Assembly (NCBI GenBank): GCA_002388885.1
Contig: DGNI01000192.1
Span: 19,016 to 25,311, forward strand
Direction: 5' to 3'
Length of the DNA: 6,296 nucleotides
DNA from: Parvularculaceae bacterium UBA4496
GTDB taxonomy: Bacteria; Pseudomonadota; Alphaproteobacteria; Caulobacterales; Parvularculaceae
Both the position numbers and the translations under genes were made by a program. A model generated the notes under the pieces. The model made no database searches. It was not told the origin of the DNA and saw only the letters and a list, made by a program, of their open reading frames with translations. Below, one piece after another: positions 1 through 6,296 of the stretch (position 1 is the stretch's first letter; every line of letters begins with the position of its first letter).

Positions 1-295
1 CGCGCGCATAGCCGTAGCCCGGCAAGTCAACGAGCCGGAGTTCTCCTTCAAGATCGAAATAATTGATCTCGCGCGTGCGGCCCGGCGTATTCGACGCCCG
101 CGCCAGACCGTTCTGTCCGACGAGTGCGTTCAGCAATGTCGACTTGCCGACGTTGGACCGCCCCGCGAAGGCGACCTCCACCGGGCCTTCCTCGGGCAAA
201 CCGTCAAGATCGACGACGCCCTTCATGAAGACGGCCGGCTTTGCGAATAACAGCCGGCCCGCCTCAATCTCATCGGGCGTAAGATCGGCCGTCAT
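1..295 (-). CDS. engB: EngB/YihA/YsxC ribosome-assembly GTPase, 5' part (runs off left edge)
   Basis: The first 98 codons of a TRAFAC-class GTPase needed for late assembly of the large ribosomal subunit in the cytoplasm (known role of the family). Visible motifs are the G1/P-loop GRSNVGKS (residues 45-52), the G2 region TPGRT (70-74) and the G3 box DLPGYG (90-95). GRSNVGKS and DLPGYG are diagnostic of EngB as opposed to Era or Der. The G4 and G5 boxes lie beyond the window edge. The ATG at 295 starts 2 bp after the yidC stop. A GTG at 301, two codons earlier in the same frame, would overlap that stop as GTGA and give an MTMTADL N-terminus. No strong Shine-Dalgarno is visible for either, so translational coupling to yidC is likely. 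It is the last visible gene of the rpmH-rnpA-yidC-engB operon. Identity is certain; the exact start is not. Confidence 0.96.
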   Translation of the reverse strand, partial: MTADLTPDEIEAGRLLFAKPAVFMKGVVDLDGLPEEGPVEVAFAGRSNVGKSTLLNALVGQNGLARASNTPGRTREINYFDLEGELRLVDLPGYGYAR

Positions 296-297
296 CG

Positions 298-2094
298 TCA
301 CTTGACGTCGCCCGAAGCGCTCTTTTTCACCCAGGGAAGTTTGATGCGATCGCCGAGATCAACCTTCACGCCGTTCTTTTCCATGATGTACCATTGCTGG
401 AAAATCCCGAGGAACGTGTTCCAGAACCAGTAGAGCACGAGGCCCGCAGCAAACGGCGCAAAGATGAACATGAAAACCCACGGCATGAACGCAAAAACCT
501 GCGCTTGCACCGGATCGGTCGGAGGCGGGTTCAGCTTGAACTGAAACCACATGGCGATGCCCATCAAAATGGGCAGAACGCCAAGACCCAAAACAACGCC
601 AATAAACGGCAAAGACGTTGGGTCATAAGGCAGAAGCCCGAAAAGATTGAAAATCGTCGTTGGGTCCGGCGCCGAAAGATCGCTGATATACAAAAACGGC
701 TGGTGGCGCAGCTCGATAGTGACGAAGAGCGTTTTATAAAGCGCATAGAAGATCGGCATTTGCAAAAGGATCGGGAAGCAACCCGCCATGGGGTTCATCT
801 TTTCCTTTTTATAGAGCGCCATCATCTCCTGTTGCATTTTCATCTTGTCGTCGGCGTAACGCTCCTGCAGCTTTTTGATTTCCGGCTGCAGCTTTTTCAT
901 CTTCGACATGGACTCATACCCCTTGTTCGCCAGAGGGAAGAGGATGAGCTTGATGATCAGCGTCAGAATGAGGATGGCGACGCCAAAATTGCCGATCGTG
1001 TCGCCGAAAAAGTTGAGCGTATAAAAAATCGGGCGCGTCAGAAAGAACAGATGGCCCCAATCCACCGCCTTGTCAAAATCATAAACGCCGAGACCGCCGT
1101 CTTCGGGCATTGCCTCGTATGATTGCAACAGGTCTACGTCCTTCGGCCCGCCGAACATATAAGATGTTTTTGTCAGAGATTGGCCGGGCGCGAGCGTCTC
1201 CGCCGGCGTTACATAAAATGACTTGAAAACCGGAATGCTTGTCTTGCTGTTGTTCGTCAGGTGCGCCTCAATCTCCTGATCCTGAGAAGGAATAACTGCA
1301 GCGAGCCAGTTCTTGTTGGTGATTCCAATCCACCCGCCGACGCCTTCTGCTTCCACAGCCTTGTTTTTATTGTTGGCGAGTTTTTTGTATTTCCGTTCGT
1401 AAAGCTTCGTTCCGATAACGCCGAGCGGGCCTTCATGCAGGATCATGAAGTTACGAAAGTCTTCAGGGATGTTGCGCTGGGTGACGTCCGCATAGGCGCG
1501 AACAAGCCGGTCACCAGAACCATTGTTCGTGACGGTCTGCGTCACAGTGAACATATACTTATCGTCAACGGCAATCGTTTTCTCAAAAACCAGATCGCCT
1601 TCGGTGCGTGTTAGCGTAATGGGTGTTGCCGGCGTCAGCGTCGCCCCGGCCGGCGCCGCCCATATCGCCTGCGCGCCCGTATCATTACCGACCGCCCATC
1701 CTTGCTGAATGTAATGCGCATGTTCCGTTTCCGCAGGATTTAGCAAGCGGATGACCGGGCTCTCATCGCTTATCTCTTCACGATATTGAAGAAGTTTCAG
1801 ATCATCGACGCGCGCGCCGCGCAAATTGATTGACCCTTCGAGTGTGCCGGATTTGATCGCCACCCGGTCCGGTGATTTTGCAAGCGCCTCGTCAATCGAA
1901 ATATTTTCCGTCGCCTCTGTTAGCGCCCCGGTCAGCGCATCAGAGGGATCAACGCCGCCCTCCTCAGCGGCTTGTGCCGCCTGTTCTGCGCGCGCCGCCT
2001 CCTGCGCTTCGCGCTGGGGGTCGAGGATGAGAAAATCCCAGGCGAGGAGCACGCCCATGGAAAGGACGATCGCCATGATCAGATTGCGGTCCAT
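298..2094 (-). CDS. yidC: Membrane protein insertase YidC (Oxa1 family)
   Basis: Inserts and folds inner-membrane proteins, alone or with SecYEG. The 598 residues match the long Gram-negative form. An N-terminal transmembrane anchor (about 5-25) is followed by an Ala/Glu-rich linker (28-50) and the large periplasmic P1 beta-domain (about 77-340). The conserved Oxa1 core follows: TM2 around 365-390, a charged cytoplasmic C1 hairpin (about 395-435), the signature [21 protein letters not shown] (434-454), then TM4 (about 493-515) and TM5 (about 535-565). K382 sits where E. coli YidC has the groove Arg366, so the positive charge in the hydrophilic groove is kept. The basic tail is short. The ATG at 2094 has a GGGA Shine-Dalgarno at 2101-2104, 6 nt upstream. 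It lies 58 bp after rnpA and its stop nearly touches engB, consistent with one transcript. Confidence 0.98.
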   Translation of the reverse strand: MDRNLIMAIVLSMGVLLAWDFLILDPQREAQEAARAEQAAQAAEEGGVDPSDALTGALTEATENISIDEALAKSPDRVAIKSGTLEGSINLRGARVDDLKLLQYREEISDESPVIRLLNPAETEHAHYIQQGWAVGNDTGAQAIWAAPAGATLTPATPITLTRTEGDLVFEKTIAVDDKYMFTVTQTVTNNGSGDRLVRAYADVTQRNIPEDFRNFMILHEGPLGVIGTKLYERKYKKLANNKNKAVEAEGVGGWIGITNKNWLAAVIPSQDQEIEAHLTNNSKTSIPVFKSFYVTPAETLAPGQSLTKTSYMFGGPKDVDLLQSYEAMPEDGGLGVYDFDKAVDWGHLFFLTRPIFYTLNFFGDTIGNFGVAILILTLIIKLILFPLANKGYESMSKMKKLQPEIKKLQERYADDKMKMQQEMMALYKKEKMNPMAGCFPILLQMPIFYALYKTLFVTIELRHQPFLYISDLSAPDPTTIFNLFGLLPYDPTSLPFIGVVLGLGVLPILMGIAMWFQFKLNPPPTDPVQAQVFAFMPWVFMFIFAPFAAGLVLYWFWNTFLGIFQQWYIMEKNGVKVDLGDRIKLPWVKKSASGDVK

Positions 2095-2152
2095 GAAATA
2101 TCCCGATGACTTGCTGGAAGGGCGCGTGGGGCCGCCCCATGAATTCCCGTTG

Positions 2153-2530
2153 CTATGTAGTGTTGCGGGCGAGGCTTAAAAGGGCGCGCTTCATATCGTC
2201 AAGGACGGCGGCGTAATTGCGGTCATAAGCCGCTTTTCTGGCCACCAGCACATAATCCGTCCCGGCGCGCGCCGCGTCCGGAAACGCCTCACGCGCGGCC
2301 GCCCGTAACCGCCGCCGGATGCGGTTTCTGACCACCGCGTCGCCGATTTTCTTCGTCACAGTAAGGCCGAGCCTCACGGCGCCCTGATTCTCAGGGTTTT
2401 TGCGCGCCAGCATGAGAAAAGAACGGCTTTGCGCCTTGTCCGCACCGCGCATGGCGAGAAAATCGCGCCGTTTCTTGATAACGCCCACAGCGAAACCATC
2501 GCCAGAAGCGCTATCTCTTTGAATTTTCAA
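2153..2530 (-). CDS. rnpA: Ribonuclease P protein component, TTG (or GTG) start
   Basis: The basic protein subunit of RNase P, which assists the catalytic RNA in removing 5' leaders from pre-tRNAs. The family signature lies at residues 56-73: GLTVTKK followed by VVRNRIRRRLR, with R68-N69-R70 forming the RNR motif that contacts RNA. The C-terminal TDYVLVARKAA stretch is also typical. Length is up to 125 residues, close to the family norm. No ATG precedes the conserved N-terminal IKKRRDF segment. The frame is open back to a stop at 2537-2539 and offers only TTG at 2530 or GTG at 2488 (residue 15, giving 111 residues). Neither has a good Shine-Dalgarno. The TTG lies 16 bp after the rpmH stop, so coupled translation is plausible. 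Identity is secure; the start is undecided. Confidence 0.94.
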   Translation of the reverse strand: MKIQRDSASGDGFAVGVIKKRRDFLAMRGADKAQSRSFLMLARKNPENQGAVRLGLTVTKKIGDAVVRNRIRRRLRAAAREAFPDAARAGTDYVLVARKAAYDRNYAAVLDDMKRALLSLARNTT

Positions 2531-2546
2531 GAGTTTTTAAGTCCGC

Positions 2547-2681
2547 TTACGCAGAAAGCCGCTTGCGGCCTTTGGAACGGCGCGCTGCGAGCACTTTCCG
2601 GCCAGCCTTGGTCGCCTTGCGCGCGCGGAAGCCATGGCGGCGCTTGCGCTTCAGCCGGCTTGGTTGATAGGTCCGTTTCAT
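2547..2681 (-). CDS. rpmH: 50S ribosomal protein L34
   Basis: A 44-residue, very basic protein of the large ribosomal subunit. It begins [18 protein letters not shown], the almost invariant L34 N-terminus, continues with [17 protein letters not shown], and ends in a Ser-Lys-Gly-Arg-rich tail, RKRLSA. Length is exactly that expected for the family. The position where most relatives read RMATK has RKATK, a harmless substitution. The start is supported by an AGAGGA Shine-Dalgarno at 2689-2694, 7 nt upstream of the ATG. It is the first gene of the leftward operon and is followed after 16 bp by rnpA, the classic bacterial order. Confidence 0.98.
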   Translation of the reverse strand: MKRTYQPSRLKRKRRHGFRARKATKAGRKVLAARRSKGRKRLSA

Positions 2682-2688
2682 CTTTCAG

Positions 2689-2694
2689 TCCTCT
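2689..2694 (-). promoter_or_regulatory. Ribosome binding site of rpmH
   Basis: AGAGGA on the minus strand, 7 nt before the rpmH ATG. It is the clearest Shine-Dalgarno in the window, as expected for a highly expressed ribosomal protein gene, and it contrasts with the weak sites in front of rnpA and engB. Confidence 0.8.
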
Positions 2695-2709
2695 GGGCGA
2701 ATAGAATTC

Positions 2710-2723
2710 GCGGCGCGCGCCGC
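2710..2723. repeat. Perfect 14-bp GC palindrome in the predicted rpmH leader
   Basis: GCGGCGCGCGCCGC is its own reverse complement. It lies between the candidate rpmH promoter and the ribosome binding site, so the leader RNA could form a short hairpin (5-bp stem, 4-nt loop). No U-run follows, so it is not an intrinsic terminator. It may be a chance product of GC-rich sequence. Confidence 0.4.
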
Positions 2724-2748
2724 CGCTCCTGCCATAGCAAGAGGCGGG

Positions 2749-2777
2749 GAGATAAACCGGCGAAACCGACCCGTCAA
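2749..2777 (-). promoter_or_regulatory. Candidate sigma-70-type promoter of the rpmH operon
   Basis: On the minus strand, TTGACG at 2777-2772 (5 of 6 matches to the -35 consensus) is separated by exactly 17 bp from TATCTC at 2754-2749 (3 of 6 to the -10 consensus). Transcription would start around 2742, giving an rpmH leader of about 60 nt. The -35 and spacing are good and the -10 is poor, which is common in alphaproteobacteria. This is inferred from sequence only. Confidence 0.45.
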
Positions 2778-2851
2778 CACCGCAAGCGCCGGATTTTGCC
2801 TATTTTGGCGGCTTTGGCGCCTTATGCCGCGTCATTACGCCCATTCGCATC

Positions 2852-2879
2852 AATGTGAGCCAGAAAGCCTCGAATGTGA
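2852..2879. repeat. Direct repeat AATGTGA x2, 21 bp apart
   Basis: AATGTGA occurs at 2852-2858 and 2873-2879. The start-to-start distance of 21 bp is two helical turns, putting both copies on the same face of the DNA upstream of the TVP38 gene. This is the geometry of a tandem operator. Each copy contains TGTGA, a CRP/FNR-type half-site, but no matching TCACA half follows at 6 bp, so a classic CRP or FNR site is not supported. Confidence 0.35.
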
Positions 2880-2905
2880 CCCCAGCCGCTTACAGATTAG
2901 GCTAG

Positions 2906-2942
2906 GCCTCGCAAAGAATCTCCTCGCGGGCCGGCGCGAGGC
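2906..2942 (+). promoter_or_regulatory. Two mutually exclusive hairpins upstream of the TVP38 gene
   Basis: CCTCGCG (2922-2928) pairs with CGCGAGG (2935-2941) around a 6-nt loop, GGCCGG. An upstream copy, GCCTCGC (2906-2912), can instead pair with GCGAGGC (2936-2942). The two stems share the same 3' arm, so only one can form at a time. If transcribed, this 5' leader could act as a conformational switch ending 37 nt before the start codon. No U-run follows. Function is inferred from pairing alone. Confidence 0.35.
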
Positions 2943-2970
2943 GCGTCACTCTGAGAAAATCCGAATCATT

Positions 2971-2974
2971 AAGG
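2971..2974 (+). promoter_or_regulatory. Ribosome binding site fixing the TVP38 gene start
   Basis: AAGG lies 5 nt before the ATG at 2980. It supports that codon over the in-frame ATG at 2824, which has no comparable site. Confidence 0.55.
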
Positions 2975-2979
2975 TACAA

Positions 2980-3705
2980 ATGGCCTCTCCCCCTCCCAAG
3001 TCTTCCATTTTCCAGCGCCTGGCGCCGGTGCTGATCATAGTTGGCGCGCTAAGCGTTTTCTTTGCGCTTGGCCTCAACAATTATTTCACGCTTGACGCCC
3101 TGCGTGAGAACCGTGAGGCCCTTCGCGGCTGGGTCGACGCCGATCCGTTGCGCGCTATGGCGATTTTTGTCGGCGCCTATGCCGCGGCTGTGGCTATTTC
3201 CTTTCCGGGCGCCAGCATCCTGACAATTTTCGGCGGGTTTTTATTCGGCTGGCGGTTGGGAACGCCCTTGATCGTTCTTGCGGCGACGCTTGGATCTACG
3301 ATTATTTTCCTCGCCGCGAAGTCTGCACTTGGCGACATATTAAGCAAGCGCGCAGGCGGTATCGCGAAACGCATGGAAGAAGGTTTTCGAAAAGGCGAAC
3401 TCAGCTACATGTTCGTCCTGCGCCTCGCGCCGGTTTTTCCATTCTGGGCTGTAAACATTGCAGCGGGTCTGTTGGGCGTGTCCCTGCGAAATTTTCTCAT
3501 TGGCACGGGGCTTGGCATTATTCCCGGCTCGTTTGTATACGCGAGTATCGGCGCCGGAGCAGACAACATTCTCGCCGAAGGCGGCGATCTCACTTTGAGG
3601 GGCGTTCTGTTCAAACCTGAAACGCTTATTCCCATCATCGGGCTGATTGTCCTGGCGCTAATTCCGGTTTTTCTGAAGCGCAAAGCCGCGCCGGAAATGG
3701 AATAG
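2980..3705 (+). CDS. TVP38/TMEM64 family (VTT/DedA-like) inner-membrane protein
   Basis: A 241-residue polytopic membrane protein. A hydrophobic helix spans 13-33, followed by a soluble stretch and a helix at 59-77. The VTT core then begins with FPGASILTIFGGFLFG (75-90) and a Gly/Ala-rich helix to about 113. A charged cytoplasmic-type segment (114-142) leads into the family hallmark VLRLAPVFPFWAVNIAAG (146-163), then a helix with GTGLGIIPGSFVYASIG (175-191) and a last helix at 214-232. In this superfamily, DedA/UptA relatives move undecaprenyl phosphate or other lipids and eukaryotic VTT proteins are scramblases; the substrate here is unknown. The start at 2980 is chosen because AAGG precedes it and the family begins just before the first helix. 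The frame is open back to 2824, but those 52 codons are hydrophilic and unlike the family. The stop lies 2 bp before the oxidoreductase ATG. Confidence 0.92.
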   Translation: MASPPPKSSIFQRLAPVLIIVGALSVFFALGLNNYFTLDALRENREALRGWVDADPLRAMAIFVGAYAAAVAISFPGASILTIFGGFLFGWRLGTPLIVLAATLGSTIIFLAAKSALGDILSKRAGGIAKRMEEGFRKGELSYMFVLRLAPVFPFWAVNIAAGLLGVSLRNFLIGTGLGIIPGSFVYASIGAGADNILAEGGDLTLRGVLFKPETLIPIIGLIVLALIPVFLKRKAAPEME

Positions 3706-3707
3706 TC

Positions 3708-5120
3708 ATGTCACAGTCGATAAAAACGGATTTATGCGTAATAGGCGCTGGTTCCGGTGGACTTTCTGTGGCCGCCGGCGCCGCTCAGCTTGGGCGCAAG
3801 GTCGTACTCATCGAAAAAGGCGCGATGGGCGGCGATTGCCTTAATACCGGTTGCGTGCCGTCAAAAGCGCTGATCGCCGCCGCATCGCGCGCCCACGCCA
3901 TGCGCAACGCCGCCAAATATGGCGTCGCGAACATCGAACCCGACATCAATTCTGCGGCTGTGATGGATCATGTGCACTCAGCCATCGCCGCCATCGAACC
4001 GAATGACAGTCAGGATCGGTTCGAGGAGCTGGGCGTCACCGTCTTGCGTGAACACGCAGCGTTTACCGGACCGCGTGAACTTCAGGCCGGTGGCGTGACG
4101 GTGAAGGCCAAACATTTTGTCATCGCCACCGGATCGACGCCGTTTATTCCCCCCATCGACGGCTTGAAGGAAACGCCATTCTTCACGAATGAAACCATTT
4201 TCAACAATCGAGCCCACCTTGACCATTTAATTGTTATCGGCGGCGGCCCCATTGGCGTTGAACTAGCGCAGGCTCATCGCAGGCTCGGTTCGAAAACGAC
4301 GATTATCGAAGGCGGCGAACTTTTAAATCGCGAAGACCGCGATCTCGCTGCAGTCGTCCGCGAGCAACTAATGGCGGACGGTGTTGAAATAATTGAGAAC
4401 GCCAAAGCGACACGCGTTGAGGCAAAGGAATCCGGCGTTCGCGTCATGATCGGCGATAGAGCGGTTGAAGGATCTCATCTGCTGATGGCTGTCGGGCGCA
4501 AAGCGACTGTGGACCGCCTCAACCTCGAAGCCGCTGGCGTTAAATATGACGATCAGGGCATCAAGACAGACGACAAGTTGCGCACCAGCAATAAACGCAT
4601 CTACGCCATCGGCGATGTCGCAGGCGGACGGCAGTTCACCCATGTGGCGGGCTATCACGCCTCGGTCATCGTTCGGAACATTCTTTTCAAGATGCCGTCA
4701 AAGAACAATGAACATCTGGCTCCAAGGGTCACTTATTGCGATCCCGAACTTGCGCAAATCGGATTAACCGAAATGGAAGCGCGTGAAACGATGGCGGGCG
4801 TTAAAGTCGTAAAATGGCTGTTTGAGGAAAACGACCGGGCCATCACCGAAAAGGACACACGCGGCTTTGTCAAAGTTGTAACAGATAAAAAAGGAAAAAT
4901 TCTCGGCGCAGGCATCGTTGGACGCGAGGCAGGAGACCTCCTTGCCCCTTTCATCATCGCCATAACGTCAGGCCTAAAAATCAAAGCCTTCACTGACATG
5001 ATTGCCCCCTATCCGACGCGCAGCGAAGCCGGAAAACGCGCCGCCGGCGCATGGTACACGCCAACACTGTTTTCCAAGCGCACCAAAACGCTGGTAGGGT
5101 TATTGTCGATGTTCGATTAG
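3708..5120 (+). CDS. FAD-dependent pyridine nucleotide-disulfide oxidoreductase (MerA/Lpd-like)
   Basis: A complete 470-residue class I flavoprotein disulfide reductase, expected to be cytoplasmic and dimeric. The FAD dinucleotide fold has GAGSGG (13-18) with E36. The redox disulfide is GGDCLNTGCVPSK, with C44 and C49. The NAD(P) fold has GGGPIG (178-183) with acidic E201, which suggests NADH as donor. IGDVAGG (301-307) is the second FAD contact, and a dimerisation domain follows from about 338. At the catalytic His-Glu position it reads APYPTRSE (433-440), with Tyr435 in place of the Lpd histidine and Glu440 kept, as in mercuric reductases. It lacks the N-terminal metal-binding domain and the C-terminal vicinal cysteines of true MerA, so mercury reduction and lipoamide oxidation are both unlikely; the substrate is unknown. 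A GGAA site at 3699-3702 inside the TVP38 gene precedes the ATG. The 2-bp gap and known TVP38-oxidoreductase fusions link the two. Confidence 0.93.
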   Translation: MSQSIKTDLCVIGAGSGGLSVAAGAAQLGRKVVLIEKGAMGGDCLNTGCVPSKALIAAASRAHAMRNAAKYGVANIEPDINSAAVMDHVHSAIAAIEPNDSQDRFEELGVTVLREHAAFTGPRELQAGGVTVKAKHFVIATGSTPFIPPIDGLKETPFFTNETIFNNRAHLDHLIVIGGGPIGVELAQAHRRLGSKTTIIEGGELLNREDRDLAAVVREQLMADGVEIIENAKATRVEAKESGVRVMIGDRAVEGSHLLMAVGRKATVDRLNLEAAGVKYDDQGIKTDDKLRTSNKRIYAIGDVAGGRQFTHVAGYHASVIVRNILFKMPSKNNEHLAPRVTYCDPELAQIGLTEMEARETMAGVKVVKWLFEENDRAITEKDTRGFVKVVTDKKGKILGAGIVGREAGDLLAPFIIAITSGLKIKAFTDMIAPYPTRSEAGKRAAGAWYTPTLFSKRTKTLVGLLSMFD

Positions 5121-5130
5121 CGGATGCGTT

Positions 5131-6296
5131 ATGCTGCTGTCCAAAACCATAGCAAACTGGTCGCTCTCAACTAAGCTGCTGCTGCTGACGATTGTTTTCG
5201 TGCTGCTCGCGGAACTGGTCGTGATGGTGCCGTCGATTGCAAAACAGCGTTATGACTGGTTTTCTATGCGGATCGAAGAAGCCTATCTGGCAAGCCTCGC
5301 GCTTGAAGGGCCGCGCGATGAACCTCTGAACGAAGACGTGCTTCGGCAGCTTTTTTCAACCGCCAACATTCTCGGCGTGACAATCAACAATGACGATATG
5401 CGGATGCTAATCCTGGCCCCGGAAATAAACCCGCATGGATCGCCCGACATTACGCAGGTCTGGCTTGAAAATCGTGACCCGCTTACTTTGATCAGGCATG
5501 CTTGGGCAACAATGTTCTCAAACGGCGACCGGTTGATCCAGGCATCAGGGTCTCCAAGATTTGCACCCGACCAAACGGTTGATATTATTGTCTCGCAGCG
5601 CGCGCTCCGAAACGATTTGCGAGTTTATGCGCGCAACATTCTCGGGCTGTCCCTGATTATATCAACGCTGACTGCGGGTCTGGTCTATTGGGCGCTCAAT
5701 CGCATTATCGTCAAACCGGTACGAAACCTGACGGCCAACATCACCGCTTTCCAAGCTGATCCTGAAAGTCACGGCGGCATCCTGAAGCCCTCTGGCCGCA
5801 ACGATGAAATCGGCGCTGCGGAAAAAAGCCTTGCTGCTATGGAAAACAGCGTTCGGAATCTGTTGAATGAACGCCGGCGCCTTGCCGCTCTCGGCGCCGG
5901 AATTTCCAAGATTAGTCATGACCTGCGCAATATTCTGGCGTCAGCACAACTCATGTCCGACAGGCTGGCGAAATCCGACGATCCGGCGGTGCGCAAGTTA
6001 AGCCCACGTCTGATATCTGCACTCGACCGGGCCATTACACTGAGCCGCGACACGCTCGCCTTTGGACGCATGGAGCCGCGCGCGCTCGACAAGGCGCCTG
6101 TACAGCTTCGCGACCTTGTCGACGAAGTGCTGGACGACACGGCTGCAATGGGCGTCAACCCAATAAACAGTGTTCCAGAAGATCTGAGTCTTATTGCTGA
6201 TCGAACGCAACTTTATCGGGCGCTTTTCAATATCGCCAAAAATGCTGTTGAGGCGATGGTTGCAACTGTGCAAGCCGACACCACCGCAGATCAGCC
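5131..6296 (+). CDS. Membrane-bound sensor histidine kinase, N-terminal 388 residues (runs off right edge)
   Basis: A two-component sensor kinase. TM1 (about 14-34) and TM2 (about 168-189) flank a roughly 130-residue periplasmic sensor region with no recognisable domain and no Cys. A HAMP domain (about 190-245) follows, with KPVRNLT and the NDEIG motif (224-228). The dimerisation/phosphotransfer helix has H-box KISHDLRNILASAQL (260-274), with His263 the predicted phosphoacceptor. D264 and N267 fit the D/E-x-x-N/T motif linked to phosphatase activity. The ATPase domain starts near 350 and shows the N-box NIAKNAVEAM (367-376); the G boxes lie outside the window. The ATG at 5131 is 10 bp after the oxidoreductase stop, with a modest GGA 6 nt upstream. 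An ATG at 5124 in another frame stops after 16 codons. No response regulator is visible; it may lie downstream. Confidence 0.93.
   Translation, partial: MLLSKTIANWSLSTKLLLLTIVFVLLAELVVMVPSIAKQRYDWFSMRIEEAYLASLALEGPRDEPLNEDVLRQLFSTANILGVTINNDDMRMLILAPEINPHGSPDITQVWLENRDPLTLIRHAWATMFSNGDRLIQASGSPRFAPDQTVDIIVSQRALRNDLRVYARNILGLSLIISTLTAGLVYWALNRIIVKPVRNLTANITAFQADPESHGGILKPSGRNDEIGAAEKSLAAMENSVRNLLNERRRLAALGAGISKISHDLRNILASAQLMSDRLAKSDDPAVRKLSPRLISALDRAITLSRDTLAFGRMEPRALDKAPVQLRDLVDEVLDDTAAMGVNPINSVPEDLSLIADRTQLYRALFNIAKNAVEAMVATVQADTTADQ

Larger units (their letters stand above)
2682..2979. other. Divergent intergenic region between rpmH and the TVP38 gene
   Basis: These 298 bp separate the leftward housekeeping operon from the rightward accessory operon and must contain promoters for both. 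The rpmH half (2682-2780) carries the ribosome binding site, a GC palindrome and the candidate promoter. The other half carries the AATGTGA direct repeats and the overlapping hairpins. For the rightward operon I find only a weak promoter candidate: GTGACC at 2876-2881, then 16 bp, then TAGGCT at 2898-2903. I find no DnaA box, tRNA, small ORF with a credible start, or intrinsic terminator here. Confidence 0.7.

Noticed and set aside
394..1122. A 242-codon open frame on the plus strand opposite yidC.
   Set aside because: It is antisense to the conserved YidC core, its product is a low-complexity Arg/His/Glu-rich sequence, and it is explained by codon bias of yidC.
2127..2139. Inverted repeat TGGGGC/GCCCCA between rnpA and yidC as a terminator.
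   Set aside because: There is only 1 nt between the arms, so the RNA stem would be short, and no U-run follows. The genes on both sides belong to one operon.
2852..2879. A CRP/FNR binding site based on TGTGA.
   Set aside because: The second, inverted half-site TCACA is not found at the required 6-bp spacing after either copy.
2824..2979. A 52-codon N-terminal extension of the TVP38 protein from an in-frame ATG at 2824.
   Set aside because: The added residues are hydrophilic and unlike the family, no Shine-Dalgarno precedes 2824, and the stretch holds the direct repeats and hairpins expected of a promoter/leader region. The ATG at 2980 has AAGG 5 nt upstream.
2682..2979. Possible replication origin, because rpmH lies next to dnaA/oriC in many bacteria.
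   Set aside because: No TTATNCACA-type DnaA box, no AT-rich unwinding region and no dnaA gene is present.
3708..5120. Calling the oxidoreductase a mercuric reductase (merA).
   Set aside because: The C-terminal vicinal cysteines and metal-binding N-terminal domain are missing, and no merR, merT or merP gene is nearby.
5916..6273. Two minus-strand open frames (80 and 91 codons) at the right end.
   Set aside because: They lie opposite the H-box and ATPase part of the histidine kinase, whose frame is continuous and has conserved motifs.

Overview
The window comes from an alphaproteobacterial chromosome. The main evidence is the conserved minus-strand block rpmH-rnpA-yidC-engB, with a 598-residue YidC of the long Gram-negative type. 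Codon use looks uniform and moderately GC-rich throughout, and I see no mobile element, CRISPR array, tRNA or rRNA. I cannot place it below class level from the sequence alone.

The left part (1-2681) reads on the minus strand. In transcription order it holds rpmH (ribosomal protein L34, 2547-2681), rnpA (RNase P protein, 2153-2530), yidC (membrane insertase, 298-2094) and the 5' part of engB (ribosome-assembly GTPase), which runs off the left edge. This is a housekeeping growth operon covering ribosome assembly, tRNA 5' maturation and membrane protein insertion. Two points stand out: no yidD lies between rnpA and yidC, and rnpA lacks an ATG start.

The middle (2682-2979) is a 298-bp divergent intergenic region. 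It holds a good candidate promoter and a clear ribosome binding site for rpmH. In front of the rightward genes it holds a pair of direct repeats and two mutually exclusive GC-rich hairpins.

The right part (2980-6296) reads on the plus strand and looks like one operon with gaps of 2 and 10 bp. Its genes are a TVP38/TMEM64 (VTT/DedA-like) membrane protein, a MerA/Lpd-like FAD pyridine-nucleotide disulfide oxidoreductase, and a membrane-bound sensor histidine kinase cut by the right edge. TVP38 and this type of oxidoreductase also occur fused in one protein in other bacteria, so a shared function is likely but its substrate is unknown. The kinase makes this accessory trio the most interesting part of the window: it may link a membrane or redox signal to transcription. 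All three genes belong to known superfamilies, so I would call this an under-characterised module, not a proven new system.
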